64,000 nucleotides of DNA, taken from an uncultured Bacteroidales bacterium (GTDB lineage Bacteria > Bacteroidota > Bacteroidia > Bacteroidales > Bacteroidaceae). This document shows positions 27,101 through 36,431 of this stretch, piece after piece. The notes below the pieces were generated by a model. That model did no database searches and was not told the origin of the DNA. It worked only from the letters and a program-made list of their open reading frames with translations. The position numbers and the translations under genes are program-made. Location: contig CALKIW010000119.1 of assembly GCA_937995875.1 (NCBI GenBank), positions 5,403 through 69,402 on the forward strand. The letters are read 5' to 3'. Positions within the stretch are counted from its first letter, which is position 1, and each line of letters opens with the position of its first letter.

Positions 27101-27387
27101 ATCTGAAAGACAACGGTATTGACAACACGTTGGTTTATTGGCCTTCCGACGAGGGCAAGGAGCCGCAGGCTCTTACCTTGCTTCATGAAAAGAAGATAGA
27201 TATGGTTGTCAATATCCCTAAGGATTTAACAACTCACGAACTGACCAATGGTTACAAGATTCGTCGTGCGGCCATTGATTTAAATATTCCTCTCATTACA
27301 AACAGCCGTTTGGCAGGTGCGTTTATCACAGCCTTCTGCACATTGAAACCGGAAGACATAGATATTAAAGCATGGGGCGAATATTAA
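24163..27387 (+). CDS. carB: Carbamoyl-phosphate synthase large subunit
   Basis: The ammonia-dependent subunit with two ATP-grasp halves (about residues 1-400 and 550-940), each phosphorylating one intermediate, linked by an oligomerisation region. Recognisable blocks are [21 protein letters not shown] in the first half, the repeated [20 protein letters not shown] in the second, and [20 protein letters not shown]. The C-terminal 140 residues are a methylglyoxal-synthase-like allosteric domain ([30 protein letters not shown]), which in homologues binds UMP or ornithine. Length 1074 is normal. A terminator follows directly. Confidence 0.98.
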   Translation: [1074 protein letters not shown]

Positions 27388-27390
27388 GAG

Positions 27391-27430
27391 AAAAAATGAA
27401 GGCAGGAATTCATTCCTGCCTTCATTTTTT
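27391..27430. terminator. Bidirectional terminator after carB
   Basis: AAAAAATGAAGGCAGGAAT (27391-27409) pairs perfectly with its complement at 27412-27430. The 19-bp stem has A-rich and T-rich sides, so it can also end the minus-strand transcript of the DUF5687 gene. Confidence 0.92.
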
Positions 27431-27475
27431 CAATCTCTCTTATACTTTAAAATAAGAGGATATGTTTATAATCAA

Positions 27476-28987
27476 TTAATTATAGGCGTGAAAGGAGGCC
27501 ATGTTCTTATAGCGACGCTTCATCATTCGACTGTATATGTTTCGTAGCCATATTTTGTGGGTTGCTATAAAAACGACTCCAATGCCCATCATCACAATCC
27601 ACGCATAGGTGTTGTCGAGGAACGATTCCAACACACTGATTGTGATTAACGGCAGACTGAATGCGGCTATTTCTTCTAAAATCTGTATATAGTTATTATC
27701 CACTCCTCCCTTACTGGTAAACTTCTCGTTCAGGGGAATGGTCTTGTTATTATATACTGCGACTTGCATGAGGAGAAAATGTTGGAAACCGGCAGTAAAA
27801 ATGCCGTAGGACACAAGCATCATGATGTCCCATTTTCCTACAAATACCATTGGCAGCATCAGCACGAATGGGAAAATAAGCAGAAGGCAGAAGAAATAGT
27901 ATTTCGCTGTCAGCAATTTAAGAATATTCTCCTTGTGCACCATAAGTACGTCTATGTAGTTTCCCTCAAATCCCATGATTTTAACCAATATGGTTGCGGC
28001 GTATATCACAAAGTTGTAAATACACCAGAAATTGGTCATAAATTGCGTGTCATAGATTTCGGTGAATGATATAAGCGCACTGATAACGATAATGACGATG
28101 GTTGCTGTAATAAAGTTTTTACGTGGATTTTTGTTTCGGCTCAGGCTTTTTACTTCAAGTTTCAAATATTCCCCCAATTCCCCCAACTTATTCAGTGCCG
28201 TGAAGCTATAAACCTTGATGGGTTTAGCGTCTTTCTCTCTCCCCAACTCCTGCATCACACTGTTGTATTGCAGCTTACGATTTAAAATAATGAGCGTACC
28301 CAAAATGATGACTGCCAATAGATGGGGAATAAAGTTTGCCGTGTCCATTCCCGCCCCTATCTTGGCATAAGTTCTTAGAAAATAGTCGAAGTCGTTAATG
28401 AGCCAGGGACTGATAATGATTACACTCATTCCTATGGGGAGCAACCACCATATTGAATGATGTGTTGTTAATGTCCTGACAATAGAGTAGGCCTGACTGT
28501 CAGCAAGAATGATGATGTAAAAGAAGAAAAGCAATGACAGTGCAGATAACAGACCGTAGCTGAACACCACCGACATTAAGCAGTAGGGTACCAACAATGT
28601 AAACCAAACCGCATTGCCCCAGTTGAATAGCGATGTAATGATAAAACTGTCGATGCACGCATATTTTGGGATGGGCAGCAATACATAAGGCTTGATGATT
28701 TGGGATGGAGTTTGCTGGGCAATAAACCTCACCCAGAAGTCTGCCAGCAGAATGAATGGCGATACAGCCATGATAAATTCCAACGACGTGTATCTTCTGG
28801 AGTCATTGGCAGTCAGTGCAAGCATAATGGCAAGCATGATGAGATACACTATCATGCTTGCCATCGTTATACCGACAATCCATTTTGCGGCCTTGTTGGC
28901 TTCGAATATTGGGTCTCTCCGTTCTGCTAACTTGCGATGGCGACGCAACTGCTTAAATAGTTGCTGAAAGGAAAGATTCGATTTCAT
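27476..28987 (-). CDS. DUF5687 family multi-span membrane protein (ABC-2 permease-like)
   Basis: A 503-residue membrane protein with about 12 hydrophobic segments spread over its length. It resembles the Bacteroidota family DUF5687, often found beside an ABC-type ATPase and thought to be a permease. The first 35 residues are basic and cytoplasmic (FKQLRRHRKLAERR). In this window no single-domain ABC ATPase is next to it; the upstream neighbour, 38 bp away, is a LolA-like gene. The transported substrate is unknown. Confidence 0.72.
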   Translation of the reverse strand: MKSNLSFQQLFKQLRRHRKLAERRDPIFEANKAAKWIVGITMASMIVYLIMLAIMLALTANDSRRYTSLEFIMAVSPFILLADFWVRFIAQQTPSQIIKPYVLLPIPKYACIDSFIITSLFNWGNAVWFTLLVPYCLMSVVFSYGLLSALSLLFFFYIIILADSQAYSIVRTLTTHHSIWWLLPIGMSVIIISPWLINDFDYFLRTYAKIGAGMDTANFIPHLLAVIILGTLIILNRKLQYNSVMQELGREKDAKPIKVYSFTALNKLGELGEYLKLEVKSLSRNKNPRKNFITATIVIIVISALISFTEIYDTQFMTNFWCIYNFVIYAATILVKIMGFEGNYIDVLMVHKENILKLLTAKYYFFCLLLIFPFVLMLPMVFVGKWDIMMLVSYGIFTAGFQHFLLMQVAVYNNKTIPLNEKFTSKGGVDNNYIQILEEIAAFSLPLITISVLESFLDNTYAWIVMMGIGVVFIATHKIWLRNIYSRMMKRRYKNMASFHAYN

Positions 28988-29025
28988 GGCTTCGTTAGGA
29001 TTGGAGTTTTTTGATGATGAATCGA

Positions 29026-29634
29026 TTATCTCAAATCAATGACTTCTGCCGTAGGAAAGTCTTTGGCATTAAACACAAACAAACCATTAGGCAAATTTTT
29101 AGTATTAAAATTTGAAATGGTTATAGTTGTCCATCTGCCGTTTTCACGCATCTTGATTGTACTTGGTTTGTAAGTACTCTTGTTGATGGTGAGATATACC
29201 TCCTGCACGGTGCGTTGTTTGTTCTGTGCAGTCATGCGTACCTGATAGTTTTCTCCTTTCGAAGTCATTCCCAGTGTGTATCCATTTCTGTACATAGTGA
29301 TGAAAGTGTATGGATTCATACGCATGCGCTGAGCTTCTGTCGGTGTGGTGATGTTCACTTCGTCGGTTGATTTCAGATAACTCCACTGGGTTTTTCCGTT
29401 AAACCACACTGTGGCCTGACTGGTGCGGGCATGAAACTTGTTGCCCTTGATGGAAATGCTCCCTGAAGTGGAGCCCATGTTAGAACTCGATATTTTGAAA
29501 TCTGCGGATGCACCGCCCCTGTTGCCAACAACTGCGGCAGTCTTGTCCAAAACTCTCCGCGCTTGCGTTGCATTTTGTGCACTTACACAGAGCGTGACAA
29601 ATACCATTAATGTAATGAGAATTGTTTTCTTCAT
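29026..29634 (-). CDS. LolA-like outer-membrane lipoprotein carrier family protein
   Basis: A 202-residue secreted protein. A signal peptide (MKKTILITLMVFVTLCVSAQ) precedes a LolA/LolB-type beta-sheet fold, seen as alternating strands with SISIKGNKFHARTSQATVWFNGKTQW, then EVNITTPTEAQRMRMNPYTF and TIKMRENGRWTTITISNF. Such proteins shuttle lipoproteins from the inner to the outer membrane, or bind other lipids. It lies 76 bp downstream of ftsK on the same strand, an arrangement usual in Bacteroidota. Confidence 0.85.
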   Translation of the reverse strand: MKKTILITLMVFVTLCVSAQNATQARRVLDKTAAVVGNRGGASADFKISSSNMGSTSGSISIKGNKFHARTSQATVWFNGKTQWSYLKSTDEVNITTPTEAQRMRMNPYTFITMYRNGYTLGMTSKGENYQVRMTAQNKQRTVQEVYLTINKSTYKPSTIKMRENGRWTTITISNFNTKNLPNGLFVFNAKDFPTAEVIDLR

Positions 29635-29710
29635 GTTCGTTTTATTATTTCAATATCGAGAACGTTGTTTATCTTTATAATGTTACCCCAATTAATATCG
29701 TTTAACCCTT

Positions 29711-32158
29711 TCAATTACCATGAATCTGTATCAACAAAGCATTGAGGCTGTTTTCGTCAGTAATAAGCACTTCACGCGGCTTGGAGCCTTGGGCAGCACC
29801 AACAATTCCGGCAGACTCCAACTGGTCCATCAATCGTCCTGCACGGTTATAGCCAATAGAGAATCGACGTTGAATCATGCTGGTGGAGCCTTGCTGGGTA
29901 GTGACGACAGTGCGGGCAACCTCATCAAAATAGGGGTCCAGACTCATCGAGTCGGCTGAACTCATGCCACCCGCAGCGTCATTTCCATCATCGGGCTCAG
30001 GCAATTCCATTGGGTCTACGGGTCCCGGCTGGTCTGCGATATAGTTGCAGATGGATTCTATTTCAGGGGTGTCTACGAATGCACATTGCAGACGCACAGG
30101 CTCCCCACCTGCCAAGAACAGCATATCACCACGTCCAATAAGCTGGTCGGCTCCCGTAGTGTCAAGAATGGTACGCGAGTCTATTTGTGCCGTCACACGG
30201 AAAGCCATACGTCCGGGGAAGTTGGCTTTGATGTTTCCTGTAATTACTTTGGTGGTTGGTCGTTGCGTGGCAATAATCATGTGGATGCCGACAGCACGTG
30301 CTAATTGGGCAATGCGTTGTATCGGAAGTTCAACCTCCTTTCCCGCAGTCATGATAAGGTCGCCAAACTCGTCGATGATGACTACAATATACGGCATATA
30401 ATCGTGCCCATCTGTCAGCCTCAGCTTATGATTGATAAACTTTTGATTATATTCATCGATTTTTTTCACCTGAGCCTTTTTCAACAAGTCGTAGCGGTGG
30501 TCCATCAGTTTGCACAGGGAGTTAAGGGTGCGCACCACCTTCTGTACGTCGGTTATGATAGGCTCATCCTCGTTTTCCGGCAGCGCTGCCATATAATGGG
30601 GAGCAATCTTGTTGTAGATGCTGAACTCCACCTTCTTTGGGTCTACCAACACCAACTTCAGCTCGTTGGGATGTTTTTTGTAGAGCAGCGATGATATGAT
30701 AACGTTCAGTCCCACCGATTTTCCCTGTCCTGTGGCACCGGCCACAAGCAAGTGGGGTATTTTGGTTAGGTCTGCCATATACACCTCGTTGGTAATGGTC
30801 CGTCCAAGTGCCATTGGTAACGTCATGTTCGAGGTCTGGAACTTCTTGGTGTTCAGCACACTTTCCATCGACACAATCTGTGGCTTTTGGTTTGGCACTT
30901 CAATACCTATGGTACCTTTCCCCGGTATAGGGGCAATGATGCGTATTCCCAATGCAGCAAGGCTTAGCGCGATGTCTGCTTCCAATCCTCTGATTTTCGA
31001 TATACGGACTCCTTCTGCCGGAGTGATTTCATAAAGGGTGACAGTAGGTCCTACGGTTGCGTTAATCTTGCTGATTTTTACGCCAAAGCTGTTCAACACT
31101 TCAACGATTCGGGTGTTGTTGGCTTTGATTTCATCCATATCAATCAAGGGCTTATTGTTGTATTTCTTCAACAAGTCACAGGTTGGGAACTTATAAGTAG
31201 TAAAGGGCTCCCACGGATTGATAGGAGTGCTGAGCCGTTCTTTCTCTGTGAGCACCTTGCCCGAAGCCCTGTCTTCCTGCTTTATGGCGTCTACTGTGAG
31301 ATTATCCGGGTTGGTAACGTCGGGTTGAACATCTGCTATGACGGGCTTAATGGGAGCGTTCTGCTGTGCAGGCTGACTTCCCTGATTCATGTCTGTCAGA
31401 TCCACGACAGTAGGCTCGTCGTCGTCTTGATCATCCGGTTGGTCGATAATCTCTATATTATCTGAATCCCCAAACACTTCCGTGTCGTTTTTGGAAGTGT
31501 GGTTGGTGACCGTGAATTTCACCTTGTCGGTGATATATTTCACCGGATTTATGGCCTTTCTCACAACCTCTATGGTTTCCGCGCTGAGATAAGTTAAAAA
31601 TCCGAGAGCCACAATGAGCAGAATGGCAGTAAGTCCCGGAGGGCCAATCATGTTTTCCATTTGCTGTACGCAAAACAGTCCGTGGTTACCTCCCGGATTG
31701 AACACTTGGTTGCCCATGAGCGGAGTGAGAAATTTCGCAAACGTAACCGAAGCCCATATCATGACCAAAGCCGTTCCCAAAAACCATTTCCACAGATTGA
31801 CGGAATAGGCGCGCATAAGCCTCAATGCTGTCAGAATGAGGAATACGGGAATCAGAAAAGCCGGCAAGCCAAAGTTTATGGTGATGAGATAATAGGAAAG
31901 TATGGCCCCAAACGACCCGCAGTAGTTGGTGAACTCCTGATGTCTGTTCATCCATTCGCCGGGTCGTAGGTTCTCAAGCATACTCTGGTCGGCCTGACCG
32001 GTGGAAAAATAGGAAATCATTGCTATTATCATGAATATGGCAATAGCAAATAGGATAAGTCCTAAAAAGAAATCTGTCGTCTCGTTACCGAATATATATT
32101 TGATGCCTATTGCTTCGCTAAAGCTTTTCTGCTTGCGTTTAGGTCTCTTTTTTACCAT
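29711..32158 (-). CDS. ftsK: DNA translocase FtsK/SpoIIIE
   Basis: A DNA pump that clears chromosome termini from the division septum. I place the start at 32158 (MVKKRPKRKQKSF), 815 residues, because the promoter for this gene lies at 32185-32215, inside the longer frame that begins at 32245. The N-terminus has four or five membrane helices (about residues 25-200), followed by an acidic linker (DQPDDQDDDEPTVVDL). The motor domain has Walker A GATGQGKS, Walker B VVIIDEFGDL, and ATQRPTTKVITGNIKANF. The C-terminal winged-helix gamma domain (QRRFSIGYNRAGRLMDQLE) reads orienting DNA sites. Confidence 0.96.
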   Translation of the reverse strand: MVKKRPKRKQKSFSEAIGIKYIFGNETTDFFLGLILFAIAIFMIIAMISYFSTGQADQSMLENLRPGEWMNRHQEFTNYCGSFGAILSYYLITINFGLPAFLIPVFLILTALRLMRAYSVNLWKWFLGTALVMIWASVTFAKFLTPLMGNQVFNPGGNHGLFCVQQMENMIGPPGLTAILLIVALGFLTYLSAETIEVVRKAINPVKYITDKVKFTVTNHTSKNDTEVFGDSDNIEIIDQPDDQDDDEPTVVDLTDMNQGSQPAQQNAPIKPVIADVQPDVTNPDNLTVDAIKQEDRASGKVLTEKERLSTPINPWEPFTTYKFPTCDLLKKYNNKPLIDMDEIKANNTRIVEVLNSFGVKISKINATVGPTVTLYEITPAEGVRISKIRGLEADIALSLAALGIRIIAPIPGKGTIGIEVPNQKPQIVSMESVLNTKKFQTSNMTLPMALGRTITNEVYMADLTKIPHLLVAGATGQGKSVGLNVIISSLLYKKHPNELKLVLVDPKKVEFSIYNKIAPHYMAALPENEDEPIITDVQKVVRTLNSLCKLMDHRYDLLKKAQVKKIDEYNQKFINHKLRLTDGHDYMPYIVVIIDEFGDLIMTAGKEVELPIQRIAQLARAVGIHMIIATQRPTTKVITGNIKANFPGRMAFRVTAQIDSRTILDTTGADQLIGRGDMLFLAGGEPVRLQCAFVDTPEIESICNYIADQPGPVDPMELPEPDDGNDAAGGMSSADSMSLDPYFDEVARTVVTTQQGSTSMIQRRFSIGYNRAGRLMDQLESAGIVGAAQGSKPREVLITDENSLNALLIQIHGN

Positions 32159-32184
32159 TATTTCTATACTTCTTATTCTATCTG

Positions 32185-32215
32185 CAAAAGTAATAGATTT
32201 TGGTTGAATCCCAAA
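32185..32215 (-). promoter_or_regulatory. Consensus promoter of ftsK
   Basis: On the minus strand TTTG (complement of 32212-32215), exactly 19 nt, then TACTTTTG (complement of 32185-32192). It fixes the ftsK start downstream at 32158, with a leader of about 20 nt. Confidence 0.85.
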
Positions 32216-32439
32216 AGAAAAGTTGCTTAAGTTTTGTGTTTCCATCCCTATAAATTATGCAATAGCATCTCTGTAGTCAGAGCATCTGTTGTATAGGGCA
32301 GATTCTGTAAATCATCATCGTAAATTCTGCCTATTTGATTTATTGTGAAATTCTGCTAATTTTTGACTCTGTTTTCGGTGCAAAAGTGTATGCGCACTCT
32401 TTCATGTTGCCCGATATTTCATACTTGACCAACCCCAGC

Positions 32440-32860
32440 TGCGTTTTTTAAGTGTAAAATTTACTTACCATTTTTGGGGTGTTGTTTTCCGGGTCATCTG
32501 GAGCAAAAAGGGCTATGTTTCTGGCCTCATAGCCTGTTCGCAGCGTATGAAAATAGTTGTTTTTACATGTTTTATTTTCCATCTTACAGTGGCGAAGGCC
32601 TAATCGCAGTGCGCTTGAGCTTTAAAGGCACTACGAAAGAAGCTTAACGGCATCGCGGTTACTATGTTTTCATGGTGCCGTTTGACATTCAACCGCAGAT
32701 GACGAGATAAGGGTCAAAAGTGCATCTTTTTAGAAGGCGTTGATAATCAGACCGCTACAAACTTTCGCATATTTTGCATATTCTGAGCGAAACTAAATTG
32801 TTTTTAGAATACTCGAAGCATACAGGAGTGTTTGTAAATAAAAATACTAATATCTTATAT
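32440..32860 (+). repeat. Dispersed intergenic repeat, copy C (short form)
   Basis: About 420 bp in the gap between the divergent ftsK and exonuclease genes. Order: GTCATCTGGAGC and the GGGCTATG box (32510-32517), 73 bp, 22-bp array (32591-32700), then an AT-rich tail with a degenerate counterpart of the TTATTTTTAAATA box near 32790-32815. Nothing else is visible between 32250 and 32440 or 32860 and 32950, apart from the TACATTTG box of the downstream gene. Confidence 0.85.
32591..32700 (+). repeat. Five-unit 22-bp array (copy C)
   Basis: Five adjacent 22-bp units start at 32591, 32613, 32635, 32657 and 32679. The first has GAAGGCCTAATCGCAGTGC; its counterpart in copy B differs at only a few positions. 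The last has CGTTTGACATTCAACCGC. The array starts 73 bp after the GGGCTATG box. Confidence 0.85.
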
Positions 32861-32981
32861 TCTATTTTTCGATTTGTCTGCGATGACAGAGGCCAATATT
32901 AGAGATAATGGGAAAAATGTCGCAAGAATCTATGTTTTATTAGTCGTTTTTTTATACATTTGCACATTGTAATAGTTTGCA

Positions 32982-33734
32982 ATGAAGAAACAGATCTATA
33001 GCAAATTCGATAAAAAGGAGATAACAGCTTTACCTAAAGTGACCTTTCCGGGCCGAATCATATCGATTATTACGGCAAGCGAGGCCGAGAAAGCCGTAGA
33101 TTATCTTTTGTCGAGTGATATATTGGGAGTAGACACTGAGACGAGACCCTCCTTTCATAAAGGCGAACAACATCAGGTTTGCTTGCTTCAGGTGGCTAAT
33201 CGTGATACGTGTTTTCTTTTCAGGCTCCACAGGACAGGCATTACCCCTGCTATCAAGCGGTTGTTGGAAGATACGACGGTAAAGAAAATTGGTCTCTCGT
33301 GGCACGATGATATTCGTGGCCTACAGGCACGTGAGCCTTTCACGCCGGGCCTCTTTATAGACTTGCAAGACGTTGTGCCGACAATGGGCGTACAGGATTT
33401 GAGTCTTCAGAAGTTGTATGCTAACTTTTTCCACAAGAAAATTTCCAAACGCCAACGTCTTTCTAATTGGGAAACGCCGGTCCTCAGTGAACGTCAAAAA
33501 CAATATGCGGCAATCGACGCATGGAGTTGCATTAATCTCTATGAAGAGTTTGTGAGACTGAAGCGGACGAAAGATTATGAATTGATTGAGGTGCCGGAGC
33601 CGGAGGAGCAGGTACAGGAAAAGGCTGTAAACACATCAGAAAACACCCCAAAGGCAAAACCAAAAAAGACTAAGCGCAGAGCAACTAAGGCAAAGACCGG
33701 TCGTAAGAAAAAGAAGACCGCAGGGTCGGTTTAA
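32982..33734 (+). CDS. RNase D-like 3'-5' exonuclease with basic tail
   Basis: A 250-residue DEDDy exonuclease. Acidic motifs: GVDTETRP (Exo I, about residue 50), WHDDIRGLQA (Exo II) and YAAIDAWSCINLYE (Exo III, Tyr/Asp). The HRDC domain of full RNase D is missing. Instead the protein ends in a disordered, very basic segment (residues about 210-250, KAKPKKTKRRATKAKTGRK), which suggests non-specific nucleic-acid binding. A TACATTTG box at 32955-32962 marks the promoter. It is followed 18 bp later by the methyltransferase gene. Substrate (tRNA, other RNA or DNA) is unknown. Confidence 0.85.
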   Translation: MKKQIYSKFDKKEITALPKVTFPGRIISIITASEAEKAVDYLLSSDILGVDTETRPSFHKGEQHQVCLLQVANRDTCFLFRLHRTGITPAIKRLLEDTTVKKIGLSWHDDIRGLQAREPFTPGLFIDLQDVVPTMGVQDLSLQKLYANFFHKKISKRQRLSNWETPVLSERQKQYAAIDAWSCINLYEEFVRLKRTKDYELIEVPEPEEQVQEKAVNTSENTPKAKPKKTKRRATKAKTGRKKKKTAGSV

Positions 33735-33752
33735 TCGTTTAACAATCCTATC

Positions 33753-34943
33753 ATGGCAGATACATACAAAAATATATATTTGAAACGTGGCAAGGAGGAG
33801 TCGCTCTTGCGTTTCCATCCGTGGATATTTAGTGGTGCAATTCATCATACCGACGAGGGAATCGAAGAAGGCGATACGGTACGTGTCATTTCGTCCAAAG
33901 GCAATTTCATTGCAGTGGGGCATTATCAAATAGGCAGCATCACCGTGCGGGTGTTGTCGTTCCGTGATATTGTAGTTGATGACGAGTTCTGGGCATCGCG
34001 GTTTGAAGCAGCTTTGCAGATGCGTCTGCATATCGGCATCGCGGATAATCCGCAGAACAACACCTATCGTTTGATACATGGCGAGGGTGATAACCTGCCG
34101 GGACTGATTGTCGATTGTTATGGCACGACAGCAGTGATGCAGGCCCACAGTGTGGGGATGCACGTCTGTAGAGAACAGATTTGCAGGGCTTTGATTCGGG
34201 TGATGGGTGATCGCATTCAAAACGTTTACTACAAAAGTGAAACTACGTTGCCTTTTAAGGCTGCACTCGGACAGGAAAATGGTTTCCTCTATGGGGCGAC
34301 CGACGACAACATTGCGGTAGAAAACGGCTTGAAATTCAATATTGACTGGCTGCGCGGACAGAAGACAGGATTTTTCGTGGACCAACGTGAAAACCGATCA
34401 TTATTGGAACACTACGCTCGGGGAAAGAGTGTGCTCAACATGTTCTGCTATACAGGAGGGTTTTCGGTATATGCCATGCGCGGTGGGGCCAAGCTGGTAC
34501 ATTCGGTGGATAGCAGTGCCAAGGCGATAGAACTCACCAACCGTAACGTTGAATTGAACTTCCCGGGCGACAGTCGGCATGAAGCTTTTTGTGACGACGC
34601 ATTCAAATATATGGATGCCAATGACGACAAATACGACCTTATTGTCCTCGATCCGCCTGCTTTTGCAAAGCATCGAAGGGCATTGCACAACGCATTGAAG
34701 GGGTACACCCGGCTCAATGTGAAGGGGTTGGAACGCATCAAGCATGGTGGCATTCTTTTCACTTTCAGTTGTTCGCAGGTGGTCACTAAGGATAATTTCC
34801 GCAATGCGGTATTTACGGCGGCAGCACAGACAGGACGCAAGGTGCGCATACTGCATCAGCTGCATCAGCCTGCCGATCACCCCATCAATATATATCATCC
34901 GGAGGGCGAGTATCTGAAGGGATTGGTGCTCTATGTAGAATAA
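33753..34943 (+). CDS. RlmI-like 23S rRNA (cytosine-5) methyltransferase
   Basis: A class I methyltransferase of 396 residues, related to RlmI, which makes m5C1962 in 23S rRNA. The N-terminal PUA-type domain (about 1-75) has the block FHPWIFSGAIHHTDEGIEEGD. The middle EEHUD-like part precedes the SAM domain with FFVDQRENRS, motif I LNMFCYTGGFSVYA, motif IV LIVLDPPAFAK and TFSCSQ with the candidate catalytic Cys. It lies between the exonuclease and tilS genes in one operon (gaps 18 and 9 bp). Confidence 0.92.
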   Translation: MADTYKNIYLKRGKEESLLRFHPWIFSGAIHHTDEGIEEGDTVRVISSKGNFIAVGHYQIGSITVRVLSFRDIVVDDEFWASRFEAALQMRLHIGIADNPQNNTYRLIHGEGDNLPGLIVDCYGTTAVMQAHSVGMHVCREQICRALIRVMGDRIQNVYYKSETTLPFKAALGQENGFLYGATDDNIAVENGLKFNIDWLRGQKTGFFVDQRENRSLLEHYARGKSVLNMFCYTGGFSVYAMRGGAKLVHSVDSSAKAIELTNRNVELNFPGDSRHEAFCDDAFKYMDANDDKYDLIVLDPPAFAKHRRALHNALKGYTRLNVKGLERIKHGGILFTFSCSQVVTKDNFRNAVFTAAAQTGRKVRILHQLHQPADHPINIYHPEGEYLKGLVLYVE

Positions 34944-34952
34944 ACAAACGGT

Positions 34953-36320
34953 ATGAGTTTCTCTCGTAACATATCACATTATATCTGCCGTTATGACCTT
35001 ATGTATCATGACGGTTTTTATTTAGTTGCGCTGTCGGGTGGTGCCGATAGTGTGGCCTTGTTGTGTGTGTTGAGAGAGTTGGGCTATCGGTTGGAGGCTG
35101 TCCATTGCAATTTTCATTTACGGGGTGAGGAGAGCAACCGTGATGAAAACTTCTGCGTCTCGCTGTGCAGTCAAATGAACATTCCGTTGCATCGCGTACA
35201 TTTTGACACACAACTTTATGCCGAAACACATAAGGTTTCAATAGAAATGGCCGCACGGGAGTTGCGTTATCGCTATTTTGAACGGTTACGAGACGACATG
35301 AATGCTGCCGGCATCTGTGTTGCTCACCATCGTGACGATCAGGTGGAAACGGTGTTGCTTAATCTTGTGAGGGGTACCGGCTTGATGGGATTACAAGGTA
35401 TGAAACCGAAAAACGGCTATATTCTGCGTCCCATGTTGGCTGTTTCGAAAGCGCAAATCTTAACTTATCTGTCTGACATTCATCAGGAGTTTGTAACGGA
35501 TAGCACAAACTTGGAAGATGACGTGATGCGCAATAAGTTACGGCTTAAAGTTATACCTTTGCTTGAAGAGATGAATCCGTCGGTGGCGGATAATATTCTG
35601 CGTATGACGGAAAACCTATGTGAAGCTGGAAAAGTGGTGGACGGGGCCATTCGGAAAGATATTGAAAAACTTAGGCAAACCGATGGAAGCTATGATTTTG
35701 CAGTTTTGGGAGATCTGGCATCGCCTTCTTATACACTATGGACCTTGTTGTCTCCCTATGGTTTTAACCGAACACAGACAATGGAAATCTTGGCTAATGA
35801 AAGGAGTGGGGCGCATTGGGAATCAGAAGATTATGTGTCGGTTGTTGAGCGAGGAAGTCTTTATCTTTTCAAGAAAGAGGATTGGAAACGGGTTCCCCCG
35901 CTATTGAAGATACCGGAAACGGGAAACTACATTTATTCGTTTGGATGGAGTGGGGAGGCAGATGGCGGGAGGAAATCTCAGGAAGTGAAGTTTCGCCTAA
36001 CCATGGAGAGCGTTAGAAACGGATTCCAAATCAACCGGTCAGAAACTGTGGCCAATCTTGATGCTGATAAAGTGAAGTTTCCTTTGACGATTCGTCCGGT
36101 CCGGGAAGGCGATCGCTTTGTGCCTTTTGGTATGAAGGGGTCGAAGTTGGTCAGCGACTTTCTCACTGATTTGAAAGTCAGTTTGCTAACCCGTTGTCGG
36201 CAACTTGTAGTGACAGATGCTGATGACAATATTGTTTGGCTTGTAGGAAAACGCATAGACAACCGCTTCGCCGTAAACCTAAAGTCTACTTCTCAGGTGC
36301 TGCTTATTTCAATGATATGA
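34953..36320 (+). CDS. tilS: tRNA(Ile)-lysidine synthetase
   Basis: Converts C34 of the CAU anticodon of tRNA-Ile to lysidine, using ATP and lysine. The PP-loop motif SGGADS is at residues 28-33; HCNFHLRGEES and the second ATP-binding block HHRDDQVETVLLNLVRGTGL follow. The C-terminal substrate-recognition domain has TIRPVREGDRFVPFGMKGSK. Length 455 is normal. It is the third gene of its operon; the protein is essential in all bacteria using this tRNA. Confidence 0.96.
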   Translation: MSFSRNISHYICRYDLMYHDGFYLVALSGGADSVALLCVLRELGYRLEAVHCNFHLRGEESNRDENFCVSLCSQMNIPLHRVHFDTQLYAETHKVSIEMAARELRYRYFERLRDDMNAAGICVAHHRDDQVETVLLNLVRGTGLMGLQGMKPKNGYILRPMLAVSKAQILTYLSDIHQEFVTDSTNLEDDVMRNKLRLKVIPLLEEMNPSVADNILRMTENLCEAGKVVDGAIRKDIEKLRQTDGSYDFAVLGDLASPSYTLWTLLSPYGFNRTQTMEILANERSGAHWESEDYVSVVERGSLYLFKKEDWKRVPPLLKIPETGNYIYSFGWSGEADGGRKSQEVKFRLTMESVRNGFQINRSETVANLDADKVKFPLTIRPVREGDRFVPFGMKGSKLVSDFLTDLKVSLLTRCRQLVVTDADDNIVWLVGKRIDNRFAVNLKSTSQVLLISMI

Positions 36321-36431
36321 CTTTTTGGTCATTTAACGATTATTTTATCCCTTTTGTTCTGTATCATTTTTGTGTTTGAGAAATATTCTTTATTTTTGTA
36401 GTATATATCTTCTAATTAAACTCAACTAACA

